Positions 42,401-49,481 are shown, counted from the first letter of the stretch. The stretch is 64,000 nucleotides of DNA from Desulfolinea sp964487745 (GCA_964487745.1 CAZASG010000004.1:74116-138115); one strand, 5' to 3'. Made by a program: numbers and translations. Notes: generated by a model from the sequence alone, not told the origin.

Positions 42401-42896
42401 ATTGGCACCGCAGGAAATCCAACTAAAAGAGATTGCAACGGATGTTATTGATAACGTTAAACAACGGGCAAAAAATGATGAAAAGACAATGAAGATATCT
42501 CTTGATATGGCACCTGATTTGCCCGAAGTCTATGCTGATCCCGATCGTTTACGCCAGATCGTAAATAACCTTGTGGAAAATGCCTATCACTATACCCCTG
42601 AAAATGGCGAGATCACTCTCGCGATGCATGCTGTTAACGGTGGTGATGAAGTCCAGATTAATGTTCAAGATAACGGTGTAGGCATTGCACTGGAAGATCA
42701 GAGCCAGGTCTTTGAACGTTTCTATCGTGGTGAAGACCCCTTGGTGTTGGCAACGCCAGGCACTGGACTCGGTCTGCCGATCGTGAGGCAGTTGGTAGAA
42801 ATGCATAACGGCAAAATTTGGTTAGAAAGTTCTGGGAAGCCAGGAGAAGGTAGTACATTCTCCTTTACCCTTCCCGTATATAAGAAATCTGAGTGA
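36453..42896 (+). CDS. Giant multi-GAF sensor histidine kinase
   Basis: A 2147-residue kinase. Order by eye: one N-terminal membrane helix (residues 5-28), a PAS-like domain (about 45-130), nine consecutive GAF or GAF-like domains (starting near 149, 322, 499, 669, 842, 1080, 1237, 1418 and 1608), linked by helical coiled segments. These are followed by a PAS domain (about 1791-1910), a HisKA domain with the phospho-His in VSHELRTPMTSIRGY (about 1920) and a HATPase domain (about 2025-2145) with NLVENAYHYTP, DNGVGIA and GTGLGLPIV. It should be active. The single helix and mainly cytoplasmic sensors suggest integration of many internal signals. The GAF ligands are unknown. It lies between two response regulators, 14 and 7 bases away. 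Confidence 0.93.
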   Translation: MISGIGPGLLLVAGGLALIALVWVLTRWALRLRPAWEAAIRSPETEIPEHEDAVLLIQAGGRVDYANSIAREWFGLIDGETPNLERLARRVRPSDTFWGLSTSEGQARFSLGGRLVEGISYQVPGADFSMLLTLRQPELSAGLAEAGDVSGSVLRIITDFGKAIAENLNLEATLSAIIENVEKLLPSDILEIKVWNQPTQSFISYRFGVLNGETYLERSENSRFGNYSAYIIERQEPLFVSDTQKNKEVRFLEGTDQYSVRSYLGMPLHAGGELVGMLEVGQIAEDAYTPEDQDILHLIAGQTAISIRNALLYENEQRRATELSSLANLAQAAGSLQDRESFFNALVNNIRPLFDVDILGFLLYDEDRRSLEGQVPFYGIPDHIVQVYRANIEADSQAEEILSTQEALITLEATTDERWQELRIHNIAQAASLHETALIPLVSTGRFLGYLQFSNHSQGTHVFSQNETHLMSVVANQAATIIDNASLVLQTRQRARRAETMRRVASLVSSSATLEETIRFSVRELVQLISADSAVIFLLDEEQGVLNAHAESFHGVPQESRERFSQLYIDDPQFRFTVTGSQRPFMSGNLLDDRRVIGFYRPITEVSGMQSALVVPLVIRGRGVGEMLLGSRSPDFFTRYDLQAAIAVAEQLSIVLESSQTSAQTDESLRSRVNELTALSRVSRELSGSLNLKHLLQVVYDEGIKTTKADCGTITLFDQATLEAGEMPESILALGCAQGVELTEIEQEVARSGKALLVEDADEGEYPASHEGVRSALVAPIAYQGKTVGLFHLHAMRPHHFDDATLGLVKTLATQAAIAFGNAYRYEEQVRHGKLLGRHADTLASLLETTAILELEHPLADSLLAISRGIREATPFDVVLVSVYEKETGMLRRVTGVGIDEEQLITLQEREQPFVSVQQFLKPAFQMGSAYYIPGEEAPIVPSDLHIVTLEDGLNGERQGAWHPDDIFVFVLRDQDDEPLGMISLDKPRDGNAPDQTTVEAGEIFAAQAALIINSRARLREFQERVDALSSGLERQQRLLSISQNDLPILLRKDLEQTITVQTLEQSSQRISAGMQITEAVSRQLDASSALQTLGREILTHMGMMTAFIAENTLEGPQLIDTMGDLPNTLNADALFGQRNPLRSCLQTGELLLVGNLDESDEWRETALLTALKSKSMMALPIKVEGETVAAILGVSKEPLPALNEEDRQVYYQISRQTSVIFQNIHLLTSARRRLQEVNLLLDFSRTVSDLGPTKIMEALLKNALQVISDAHAGIVLLWNETTERLEPAAVQNYVDDSSMRKISYRFGEALPGIVFSERKSRNLDEINFARDYTLSAAHLLLYRQATGGRLPISSLLVPIQTGDYCIGVLVLDNFNKTGAFQTEDEALLLSLSQQVALSLQNVRLLQSTEERAVQLESLTDVTATISASLQSDELVPSILEQLEKVIPYDKATLWLYDEDELKSVAAEGFADNTSRLGKSVPPEEEAILKDVLYEKRAASVSDIQGDERFQMVGTPENLSWLGLPLFFREDVIGVMALEKKEKNFYTLAHVQVGTTFAGQAAVALENARLFKDSQDRAVELNQLTENLEQRVVDRTAELEREQRNTKTLLDILTEVSASLDLDLALKRTLALLNDTVGAEQGTVMLVNPEDNLLHYRAGDGYLSNVKGRDKKTTLKIGEGLAGWVVKQREAALVDDLDQDERWVTIESDLQRHRSAVAAPLMVGEDVIGVLLVFSREIAFFDPEQLNLIKVIAGQVAVAINNANLYKLIREQAERLGNMLRSEQEEASRSQAILEAVADGVLVTDAQNQISFINASAERILGIASAKVTNQTLKEFSGLFGKAANIWHEIIHEWSQAPSEYQEGDTYAEQLELEDGRVVLVHLAPVLLRNNDFLGTVSIFRDITHEVEVDRLKSEFVATVSHELRTPMTSIRGYVDILLMGAAGALTENQTHFLDIIRNNTERLNILVTDLLDISRIESGRVTLAPQEIQLKEIATDVIDNVKQRAKNDEKTMKISLDMAPDLPEVYADPDRLRQIVNNLVENAYHYTPENGEITLAMHAVNGGDEVQINVQDNGVGIALEDQSQVFERFYRGEDPLVLATPGTGLGLPIVRQLVEMHNGKIWLESSGKPGEGSTFSFTLPVYKKSE

Positions 42897-42903
42897 GGCT
42901 TTA

Positions 42904-43278
42904 ATGGCAAAAATCGTAATTGCAGAAGACGAACGTGATATTCGAGATCTGATCGCTTTTACTTTGCGCTTTGCGGGGCATGAAGTAACTGCTGCTTCCA
43001 ATGGGGAAGAGGCGGTCGAACTAGCTGAAAAGGAAAAACCGGATCTTATTCTGCTTGATGTGCGTATGCCGCGCATGACGGGATACGATGCTTGCCGATC
43101 TATCAAAGCAAAACCGGCTTTAGTTGATACCCCTGTTGTATTTCTCTCTGCAAAAGGGCAGGAATCAGAAATTGAGACAGGGATGGATGCAGGTGCCGAA
43201 GAATACCTTCTCAAACCATTTTCGCCAGATGAGCTGACTGCACGAGTTAGTGAAATATTGTCGAAATTTGGAAAGTAG
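42904..43278 (+). CDS. CheY-like single-domain response regulator
   Basis: A 124-residue stand-alone receiver domain with all phosphorylation residues: IAEDERD, phospho-Asp in LILLDVRMPRMTGYD, Ser in VVFLSAKGQ and Lys in YLLKPFSPDE. It starts 7 bases after the giant kinase, so it is almost certainly a target of that kinase. With no output domain, it must act through protein contacts or as a phosphate sink for the REC/GGDEF protein upstream. Confidence 0.93.
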   Translation: MAKIVIAEDERDIRDLIAFTLRFAGHEVTAASNGEEAVELAEKEKPDLILLDVRMPRMTGYDACRSIKAKPALVDTPVVFLSAKGQESEIETGMDAGAEEYLLKPFSPDELTARVSEILSKFGK

Positions 43279-43300
43279 AAAAAGGATCTGAGATACTAGA

Positions 43301-44098
43301 ATGAGCGTTGTTTTGCTGAACGAATCGATGGTGCATTACGAGGTGCTTGGGCGAGGACGTCCGGTCATCTTCTTGCATGGTTGGATCGGCTCATGGCGAT
43401 ATTGGATTTCGTCCATGCAGGTCGCTTCGACTTCGTTTCGCGCATACGCGCTTGATTTATGGGGATTTGGTGCTACAGCACAGCAGCAAAATCGTCCGGA
43501 ATTATATAGTTTGCGCAACCAGACTGAATTGCTGCGCATTTTTCTGGATGAAATGGGGATTGGCAAAGTAGCTTTGGTAGGACATGGATTGGGGGCTTTA
43601 GTAGCACTTGGATATACGGCATCTTATTCTGACGCAGTTGATCGGGTAATGTTGATCAATTGTCCCTTGGATATGACCTCAGTTAATACGCGCCTGTTTA
43701 GCGACACGCTCGAAAACCTGACGAACAGCTTTGCAAGCAATCTGCCAGATGGTGAGACTGCCCTTGCAGATGCGAAAAAGGCAGATCCTACCGCCATCGC
43801 GGCATCGAAAAATGGCTCAAGCGGAGAAGATCTTTTCAATGCGGTCAATCGTCAGCATACGCCCTGTTTGCTGGTAAGCAGTTCACAAGACGAATTGGTT
43901 AGCACTCCTTCAATAGCTCAGTTGGCGATGCTTTCTGATCTGGGACATCATATCGCTTTGGAGAATGCGGGTCACTTCCCAATGCTTGATTCGGCGGCTA
44001 AATTCAATCGTTTGCTGACTGATTTTCTTGCATTAGACTCCGGATTGAGCATTAAAGAACTTGGTTTAAAAGAGGAATGGCGTCGACGCGTGCGCTAG
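43301..44098 (+). CDS. Alpha/beta-hydrolase-fold protein lacking the nucleophile serine
   Basis: A 265-residue protein with the alpha/beta-hydrolase fold: the HGWIGSWRYW oxyanion loop (about residue 26), an acid-containing SSQDELVSTPS (about 192) and a His in ENAGHFPMLDS (about 224). The nucleophile elbow, normally G-H-S-x-G, reads VALVGHGLGALVALG (about 91): the Ser is Gly. Catalysis by the usual mechanism is therefore not expected. Standing 22 bases behind a kinase and receiver, it could serve as a ligand-binding sensor; compare RsbQ, which pairs a hydrolase fold with stress signalling but keeps its Ser. Confidence 0.85.
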   Translation: MSVVLLNESMVHYEVLGRGRPVIFLHGWIGSWRYWISSMQVASTSFRAYALDLWGFGATAQQQNRPELYSLRNQTELLRIFLDEMGIGKVALVGHGLGALVALGYTASYSDAVDRVMLINCPLDMTSVNTRLFSDTLENLTNSFASNLPDGETALADAKKADPTAIAASKNGSSGEDLFNAVNRQHTPCLLVSSSQDELVSTPSIAQLAMLSDLGHHIALENAGHFPMLDSAAKFNRLLTDFLALDSGLSIKELGLKEEWRRRVR

Positions 44099-44100
44099 CG

Positions 44101-44129
44101 TTGACAAAAAAAAGAGACCGTAGTAATAT
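44101..44129 (+). promoter_or_regulatory. Promoter of tRNA-Met
   Basis: TTGACA (44101-44106), 17-bp spacer, TAATAT (44124-44129), with the tRNA 12 bases downstream. It starts 3 bases after the stop of the preceding gene. Confidence 0.8.
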
Positions 44130-44140
44130 CTTTTCGCTAT

Positions 44141-44216
44141 GGCGAGGTAGCTCAGTTGGCAGAGCGGAGGACTCATAAGCCTTAGGTCGAGGGTTCAAGT
44201 CCCTCTCTCGCCACCA
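44141..44216 (+). tRNA. tRNA-Met (CAT, elongator type), CCA encoded
   Basis: Acceptor GGCGAGG/TCTCGCC, D-arm AGCTCAGTTGGCAGAGC, anticodon loop with CAT, T-arm GAGGG-TTCAAGT-CCCTC, discriminator A and encoded CCA. The first base pair is G-C, so it is not an initiator tRNA. Confidence 0.93.
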
Positions 44217-44220
44217 TAGA

Positions 44221-44250
44221 AAAAACCTGTCTGTAAAGACAGGTTTTTTG
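44221..44250. terminator. Bidirectional terminator after tRNA-Met
   Basis: Arms AAAAAACCTGTCT (44221-44233) and AGACAGGTTTTTT (44238-44250), 4-base loop. It also stands downstream of the minus-strand gene at 44298. Confidence 0.85.
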
Positions 44251-44297
44251 CTTTTATATCGGGAGCAAGTTGAGGGCACGAGCGTTACGGTCCATCT

Positions 44298-44672
44298 TTA
44301 TCTCTCAAAAAAGAGAGCATACCAGATCTGCCATTTCATGAGGCGTTCAGACGGAGGTGTTGGTGCGGCGGCTGCATCGGGAAGTGCCCCGGGGGCAGGC
44401 ATGGGGACGATGAGGTGATCCCCTTCCTGAATTTCACCATTGTTGCGCGCTTCCCGCTCTGTGACGGGATCAGATGGGGCTATTGCGATCTGGGTTTGCA
44501 GGGCGATCTGGGTCTGGACTGCTTGTGTTGCCTCGGCGCGGGCGGTGAGTGCTGTTTCGTTGAGTTGATTGAGCTTTGCAAGGCGTGTGTTGTAATCCAT
44601 CACCAAAAAGACGAGAACGATCACGCCCACGATGATTACAATTTCTTTCATTGAGTTTCGCCAGAATTTCAT
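44298..44672 (-). CDS. Small single-pass membrane protein with coiled coil
   Basis: A 124-residue protein with one membrane helix (about residues 9-25, EIVIIVGVIVLVFLVMDYN), then a heptad-like segment (TRLAKLNQLNETALTARAEA), a Pro/Ala-rich linker and the C-terminal MKWQIWYALFFER. The layout is reminiscent of FtsB/DivIC/FtsL-type cell-division proteins, but no signature could be confirmed. Promoter TTGCCA-17-TAAGAT has its -10 box only six bases before the ATG, so the mRNA is likely leaderless. It is divergent from rplI. Confidence 0.65.
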   Translation of the reverse strand: MKFWRNSMKEIVIIVGVIVLVFLVMDYNTRLAKLNQLNETALTARAEATQAVQTQIALQTQIAIAPSDPVTEREARNNGEIQEGDHLIVPMPAPGALPDAAAAPTPPSERLMKWQIWYALFFER

Positions 44673-44747
44673 GGCAATATCTTATCTTTATTCTGAAAGC
44701 TTGGCAAGTTGATGTATATGTTTTCACTCAGTTTCTCTAATAAAGGT

Positions 44748-44776
44748 TTGACGCTCCCTATGCCCTCTGGTATACT
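44748..44776 (+). promoter_or_regulatory. Promoter of rplI
   Basis: TTGACG (44748-44753), 17-bp spacer, TATACT (44771-44776). It gives a 5' UTR of about 55 bases before the ATG at 44838. Confidence 0.75.
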
Positions 44777-44837
44777 TGCCCGCCGAGCGTTGTACCCTTC
44801 GCTCAGAAAAAACACTTTCCGAAAGGGCTTGAGAAAA

Positions 44838-45437
44838 ATGAAAATTCTATTGATCAAAGATGTATTTAAACTCGGTCGTGCCGGTGACATTAAAAAAGTC
44901 GCAGATGGGTACGGTCGTAATTATTTAATCCCCCAAGGTTTGGCAGTTCTTGCCACCCCGGGCGCTGTGAAGCAGGCTGATCGCATTCGTGCCAAGGCTG
45001 CCGAACGCCGTCAGGCACTCAACAGCGAACTTGGTGGTTTGGCTGAAAAGATCGAAACCCTGCGTTTGCTTTTTGCCGCCAAAGCTGGTGAAACTGATAA
45101 GCTTTACGGCTCCATCACACCCCAACAGGTTGCCGATGCCGTAACAGAAGAGGCCACTTTCACTGTCAAACGTCAACAGCTTGAAATGCAGCCCATTCGT
45201 AGTTTGGGTGAGCACATCGTCAAAGTTCGCTTGACGATGGACCTCGTGCCTGAGTTCAAGGTTGTTGTCTACCGTGAGGGTGAAGCTGCTCCGGTTGAAG
45301 GCGAAGAAGCTGCGGAAGCCGTTGAAACAGCCGAAGCAGTAGTAGAGGAAGCTGCTGAAGTTGTAGAAGCGCCTGAAGCTGAAGATGTTGAAGAAACTGC
45401 TGACGAGGCAGAAGAAGCTGAAGCCTCTGACGAATAA
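44838..45437 (+). CDS. rplI: 50S ribosomal protein L9 with acidic C-terminal extension
   Basis: The first 150 residues are a standard L9: MKILLIKDVFKLGRAGDIKK, GYGRNYLIPQGLAVLAT, then the long helix and the C-terminal rRNA-binding domain (FAAKAGETDKLYGSITPQQV). L9 normally ends there, at about 148 residues. This protein continues for about 50 residues of almost pure Glu/Ala/Val/Asp. The reading frame is clean, with no sign of a frameshift. The ATG at 44838 follows GAAAGGGCTTGAG; the frame is open further upstream but lies over the promoter. A hairpin separates it from rodZ. Confidence 0.95.
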   Translation: MKILLIKDVFKLGRAGDIKKVADGYGRNYLIPQGLAVLATPGAVKQADRIRAKAAERRQALNSELGGLAEKIETLRLLFAAKAGETDKLYGSITPQQVADAVTEEATFTVKRQQLEMQPIRSLGEHIVKVRLTMDLVPEFKVVVYREGEAAPVEGEEAAEAVETAEAVVEEAAEVVEAPEAEDVEETADEAEEAEASDE

Positions 45438-45462
45438 TCTTTACCCAACTGCCTGAAAATAA

Positions 45463-45503
45463 TGACATCACCGGCTCTCCTACATACAGGGGTCCGGTGA
45501 TGT
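45463..45503 (+). terminator. Hairpin between rplI and rodZ
   Basis: Perfect 10-bp arms ACATCACCGG (45463-45472) and CCGGTGATGT (45494-45503) with a 21-base loop and a weak T-run. It is either a partial terminator or an attenuator, since it ends 12 bases before the rodZ start. Confidence 0.5.
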
Positions 45504-45514
45504 GTTCTTAACCC

Positions 45515-46975
45515 ATGCCTCTCACAATCGGTCAGCAACTCAAAAACGCCCGTCTCGACCATAATCTTACGCTCGATGATGTCTTCAAGGTTACCCATAT
45601 TCGCATTAAATACCTCGAAGCCCTCGAAGTCGATGATTTTTCCGTGATGCCCTCCCCTGTACAAGGGCGAGGTTTTTTGCGTCTTTATGCCCAACACCTC
45701 AATCTTGATATCGATACCTTGTTGGCAGAAATGCGTGAAGCAGAGGCGGTAGAAGCATCCTTCGCTAAAGTCGAAGAATATCCTGTTGTTGAGGAGTATG
45801 TGGAAGAAGATGAAGAAGTTGCCTCGCCTGAAGAAGCGACTGAACCTTTTTGGCGGAAACTTCTAAATCGCATCGGCGTATCGCTCGCAAGGCCCGAACC
45901 TGATTCCGAGCAAGAGGCAGATTCTGCTCCCATAGCGGAAGCACCCCCAACCTCCGCGCCCGAAACGGATTCTGAGTCTGATCCGCTTCCTGAAGTGGAC
46001 GAAGATGTCCAGCTCGAGCCATCCCAACCACCGGAAGAGTCCCGTATCGCCTTTGCCAAGATCGGCGCGACTTTGCGTGAACGCCGCGAGTTGCTAAGCC
46101 TGACCTACGAAGAGATCGAAGGGCATACCCGCCTGCGTCCGCATTATCTGGCAGCTCTCGAAGCGGGTAATTTTGATACCTTGCCCTCGCCTGTACAGAC
46201 GCGTGGGATGTTGAGCAATTATGCTGATTTTCTGGATCTGGATACCGATGCTCTCCTGCTGCGTTTTGCGGAAGGCTTGCAGGCACAGCGTCTGGAACGA
46301 CATATCGAAGCCGCTGCCCAATTTGAAAGCAGCACAAAAAAACGACGTCGTTTTTCTTTTGGCAGTTTTGTTGCCCCAGATCTGATCTTTGGGATCACCG
46401 TAGTGGTGTTGATCGCCGCCTTTTCCATTTGGGGGTTGAGACGGATCGCAAGGAATCAGGCTGAAAACGTGATCGCTGAAGCGACTGCGCCCTCGATCGC
46501 TGAAGTGCTGATGACCACACCAACGCTTGAAGTGGAAGAGATTGTCACGCCCACGCTTGTAGTAGTGAATACGCCTGGTGGGGAAGCTGGCACGCCCGAA
46601 CCCCTTGACGAGACAATAACGGAAGGGGATCTTGGTGTGCAGATATTAGTGACGATCCTCGAGCGTAGCTGGTTGCGCGTTACAGTGGATGGTGCAATTG
46701 CCTTTGATGGGCGAGCCCAACCCAACATGACTTTTGTTTATGAAGGTGATGAATCGGTTGAAATTTTGACCGCCAATGGCGCAGGTGTGCGAGTTGCGTA
46801 TAATCAACGCGACTTAGGGTTGATGGGCGGATTCGGCGAAGTTGTACAGCGTATTTATGGTGCACGCGGGATATTAACCCCCACGATCACTCCGACTTTG
46901 CCTGCAACCTTAACACCCACACCCACGATCACTCCATCTCCGACGTTGACGCCCATCGCAACATCGTTGGAATAA
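45515..46975 (+). CDS. rodZ: RodZ-like membrane protein with two helix-turn-helix domains
   Basis: A 486-residue single-pass membrane protein. It has one Xre/HTH_25 domain at about residues 5-72 (IGQQLKNARLDHNLTLDDVF, YLEALEVDDFSVMPSPVQGR), an acidic linker, and a second HTH_25 domain at about 171-245 (GATLRERRELLSLTYEEIEG, YLAALEAGNFDTLPSPVQTR). Then come a membrane helix (about 288-308), a DUF4115-type extracytoplasmic beta domain (about 370-450, ERSWLRVTVDGAIAFDG) and a Thr-Pro-rich tail. RodZ links MreB filaments to the cell-wall elongasome. A duplicated HTH is unusual. The Thr/Pro tail may be glycosylated or span the wall. Confidence 0.88.
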   Translation: MPLTIGQQLKNARLDHNLTLDDVFKVTHIRIKYLEALEVDDFSVMPSPVQGRGFLRLYAQHLNLDIDTLLAEMREAEAVEASFAKVEEYPVVEEYVEEDEEVASPEEATEPFWRKLLNRIGVSLARPEPDSEQEADSAPIAEAPPTSAPETDSESDPLPEVDEDVQLEPSQPPEESRIAFAKIGATLRERRELLSLTYEEIEGHTRLRPHYLAALEAGNFDTLPSPVQTRGMLSNYADFLDLDTDALLLRFAEGLQAQRLERHIEAAAQFESSTKKRRRFSFGSFVAPDLIFGITVVVLIAAFSIWGLRRIARNQAENVIAEATAPSIAEVLMTTPTLEVEEIVTPTLVVVNTPGGEAGTPEPLDETITEGDLGVQILVTILERSWLRVTVDGAIAFDGRAQPNMTFVYEGDESVEILTANGAGVRVAYNQRDLGLMGGFGEVVQRIYGARGILTPTITPTLPATLTPTPTITPSPTLTPIATSLE

Positions 46976-47075
46976 TAATTTTATGGTATAGATCTCTTGT
47001 ATAGATGCTCCAGTTGCTATTTTTGGCGCAGGGAACTTTTTACAAAGAATCTAAATTTCTTAAAGGTTGGAAAAT

Positions 47076-48428
47076 ATGAAAGAAAACACATTTCATCTGG
47101 TTTCATTAGGCTGTGCCAAAAATACTGTCGACTCAGATTCGATGGCACAACTTCTTTTAGGTGACGGTTATAGCGCCTCCGAAGACCCTGCTCTCGCAGA
47201 TGTGTTGATCGTCAACACCTGCGGGTTTATCGGCCCGTCTCGTGATGAGTCTATTGGGGTTTTGCAGGAGCTTGCTGAAGAAAAAGAAGAGGGGCAGTTG
47301 CTTATCGCGGCAGGATGCTTATCACAACGTTTTAGCGAATATGTGGCAGAGAAAGTCCCCGGCGTGGACGGGATGCTTGGTACCCGCCGCTGGATGGATA
47401 TTGTTTCGGTGGTTAAAAAACTACGCAGTATGCGCAATAATTATCGTCCTGAAGTGCTCTATCATCTTCCGGAAAATGCCAAGACTGTCGGTACGGATGA
47501 GGGCGATGTGTTACGTGCCAATGTCTTTGGCTCCAGCGCATACCTGAAGATCGCCGATGGCTGCCGCCGCCCTTGCGCTTTTTGTTCAATCCCGCTCATC
47601 AAGGGCACAGCCGTCAGCCGTCCATTGGATGTGCTTGTTGAAGAAGCACAGATCTTGGCTGAGAACGGTGTGAAAGAACTCATTCTCATTGCCCAGGACA
47701 GCACCGACTACGGTCACGATCTTGGGATGAAAGATGGTCTTGCCATCCTGCTTGAACGCATCACGGACGAAGTCCCCGAACTGGATTGGATCCGCATCAT
47801 GTATGCTTATCCAGGCTACGTTACCGACCGCCTGATCGACGTGATGGCGGAACGCCCCCAGATTTTGCCCTATCTCGACATCCCGCTCCAGCATGCCAGC
47901 CGCGAAATGCTGAAACGCATGAAACGCCCCGCCAATACGGATTGGGTGCGCAACACCCTCGCCAAGATGCGCGAACGCATCGAAAATCTCACCATCCGCA
48001 CGACCTTTATCGTTGGCTATCCCGGCGAAACCGAAGAAGAGTTCCAAGCCTTGCTCGATTTCATCGAAGAAACCCGCTTTGACCGCGTGGGTGCCTTCAC
48101 CTTTTCCTTTGAGCCTGGCACCACCAGTGAGCCGCTTGGCGATCCTATCTCTGAAGAAGTGAAAAATGAACGCTGGGAACGCCTGATGGAACGCCAGCAA
48201 AATATCTCCCTCCAGATTAACCAATCCTTTGTTGGCAAGACCCTCGATGTGCTCATCGAAGGTTATGACGAAGAGCAAGGCATCTCCATCGGTCGCTCCT
48301 ACCGCGATGCCCCCGAAATTGACGGCATGATCTTCATCGAAGGCGATGCCACCGTTGGCGAGATTGTCCCCGTGCGCATCACGGGCGCGATGGCTTACGA
48401 TCTGACTGGCGTTTTACCGCAACAATAA
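47076..48428 (+). CDS. rimO: Ribosomal protein S12 methylthiotransferase
   Basis: A 450-residue radical SAM methylthiotransferase. The N-terminal UPF0004 domain has LVSLGCAKNTVDSDSM, VNTCGFIGPSRDES and AAGCLSQRF with its three cluster Cys residues. The radical SAM motif is ADGCRRPCAFCSIPLIKG (about residue 155), whose CxxxCxxC and SIP ending identify RimO rather than MiaB. A TRAM domain is at the C-terminus (about 385-450). It modifies an Asp of ribosomal protein S12. The ATG at 47076 is preferred over an upstream TTG. Confidence 0.95.
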   Translation: MKENTFHLVSLGCAKNTVDSDSMAQLLLGDGYSASEDPALADVLIVNTCGFIGPSRDESIGVLQELAEEKEEGQLLIAAGCLSQRFSEYVAEKVPGVDGMLGTRRWMDIVSVVKKLRSMRNNYRPEVLYHLPENAKTVGTDEGDVLRANVFGSSAYLKIADGCRRPCAFCSIPLIKGTAVSRPLDVLVEEAQILAENGVKELILIAQDSTDYGHDLGMKDGLAILLERITDEVPELDWIRIMYAYPGYVTDRLIDVMAERPQILPYLDIPLQHASREMLKRMKRPANTDWVRNTLAKMRERIENLTIRTTFIVGYPGETEEEFQALLDFIEETRFDRVGAFTFSFEPGTTSEPLGDPISEEVKNERWERLMERQQNISLQINQSFVGKTLDVLIEGYDEEQGISIGRSYRDAPEIDGMIFIEGDATVGEIVPVRITGAMAYDLTGVLPQQ

Positions 48429-48433
48429 TTGGG

Positions 48434-48462
48434 TAAGGGCGAGTCTCAGACTTGCCCCTACA
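48434..48462. repeat. Intergenic palindrome, GTAGGGG family (copy 2)
   Basis: GTAAGGGCGAGTCT-C-AGACTTGCCCCTAC, two mismatches between arms. It fills most of the rimO-nucleotidase gap and is nearly identical to 62032-62060. Confidence 0.7.
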
Positions 48463-48482
48463 GTTACATAAAGGAAATCAAC

Positions 48483-49481
48483 ATGTTCGACATCAATAAC
48501 CCCGAAGTAAAATTCGCTCTCGACGCAGTCCGCGCGGCGGCTAAACTCGTGCAAACCGTACAGGTCGAGATGGCTGCCAGCGCTCTCACGAAGGGCGATA
48601 AATCCCCCGTCACCGTTGCGGATTTCGCATCTCAGGCCCTTGTCTCGCGCATGATGATGCAGCAATTTCCCGATGCTGTTTTGACGGGAGAAGAAGCCTC
48701 CGACGCCCTCAAGGAAGAGGGCGCCGAAAACCTTCTTGAAGCTGTCACAGGATACACCGCCCGCTTCGCCCCTGAAAGTACGCCTGATACCGTTTGTGAA
48801 TGGATTGACTGGGGAGCGGCAGATCCCACTAACCGTTTCTGGACACTTGATCCGATTGACGGCACCAAGGGCTTCATTCGTGGCGATCAATATGCCGTTG
48901 CGCTGGCGCTCATTGAAGACGGCGACGTACAGATCGGCGTTCTCGGCTGCCCCAACCTAACCGACGGAACCAAGTCTGAACCGGGCGGTGCAGGGACGCT
49001 CATGGTCGCGGTTAAAGGTCAGGGGGCGTGGTTAACGGATCTGGCTGAAGGCGAAGAAAAAGACTGGCAACGGATTCAAGTCTCCCCACGAGCGAATCCG
49101 GGTGAGGCACGTCTGATGCGCTCTTTTGAATCCGGTCATACGGATGTGGGCAAGATCGACGAGATCGCATCCGCATTAGGTGTAGAAGTTGACCCTGTGC
49201 GCATGGATAGTCAGGCAAAATATTCTGTTTTGGCGACGGGCGGTGGCGAGATCATTTTGCGCCTGCTTTCGCCAAAACGTCTGGATTATAAAGAAAAAAT
49301 CTGGGATCAAGCCGCCGGTTCGATCGTGCTGACCGAAGCGGGCGGGCGCATCTCCGATCTGGATGGTAAGCCCCTCGACTTCTCGCAGGGACGGATGCTC
49401 TTGAATAACCGCGGTGTGCTGGCCACGAACGGATCGCTGCATGAAGCTGCCCTAAAAGCCCTGAAGGAAGTTGGGGCATAG
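48483..49481 (+). CDS. 3'(2'),5'-bisphosphate nucleotidase, inositol monophosphatase superfamily
   Basis: A 332-residue Mg-dependent phosphatase. Motifs are SPVTVADFASQALV (about residue 42), LTGEEASDAL (about 64), WTLDPIDGTKGFIRGDQYA (about 121; the GTKGFIRG form marks the bisphosphate nucleotidase group rather than IMPases) and EKIWDQAAGSIVLTEAGGRI (about 275). From family knowledge it recycles 3'-phosphoadenosine 5'-phosphate from sulfate assimilation to AMP. The ATG at 48483 follows AAGGAAATC. It ends at a bidirectional terminator. Confidence 0.92.
   Translation: MFDINNPEVKFALDAVRAAAKLVQTVQVEMAASALTKGDKSPVTVADFASQALVSRMMMQQFPDAVLTGEEASDALKEEGAENLLEAVTGYTARFAPESTPDTVCEWIDWGAADPTNRFWTLDPIDGTKGFIRGDQYAVALALIEDGDVQIGVLGCPNLTDGTKSEPGGAGTLMVAVKGQGAWLTDLAEGEEKDWQRIQVSPRANPGEARLMRSFESGHTDVGKIDEIASALGVEVDPVRMDSQAKYSVLATGGGEIILRLLSPKRLDYKEKIWDQAAGSIVLTEAGGRISDLDGKPLDFSQGRMLLNNRGVLATNGSLHEAALKALKEVGA

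Noticed and set aside
44052..44279. 75-codon minus-strand frame over tRNA-Met
   Set aside because: Same kind of spurious frame over a tRNA gene, also antisense to the end of the hydrolase-fold gene.
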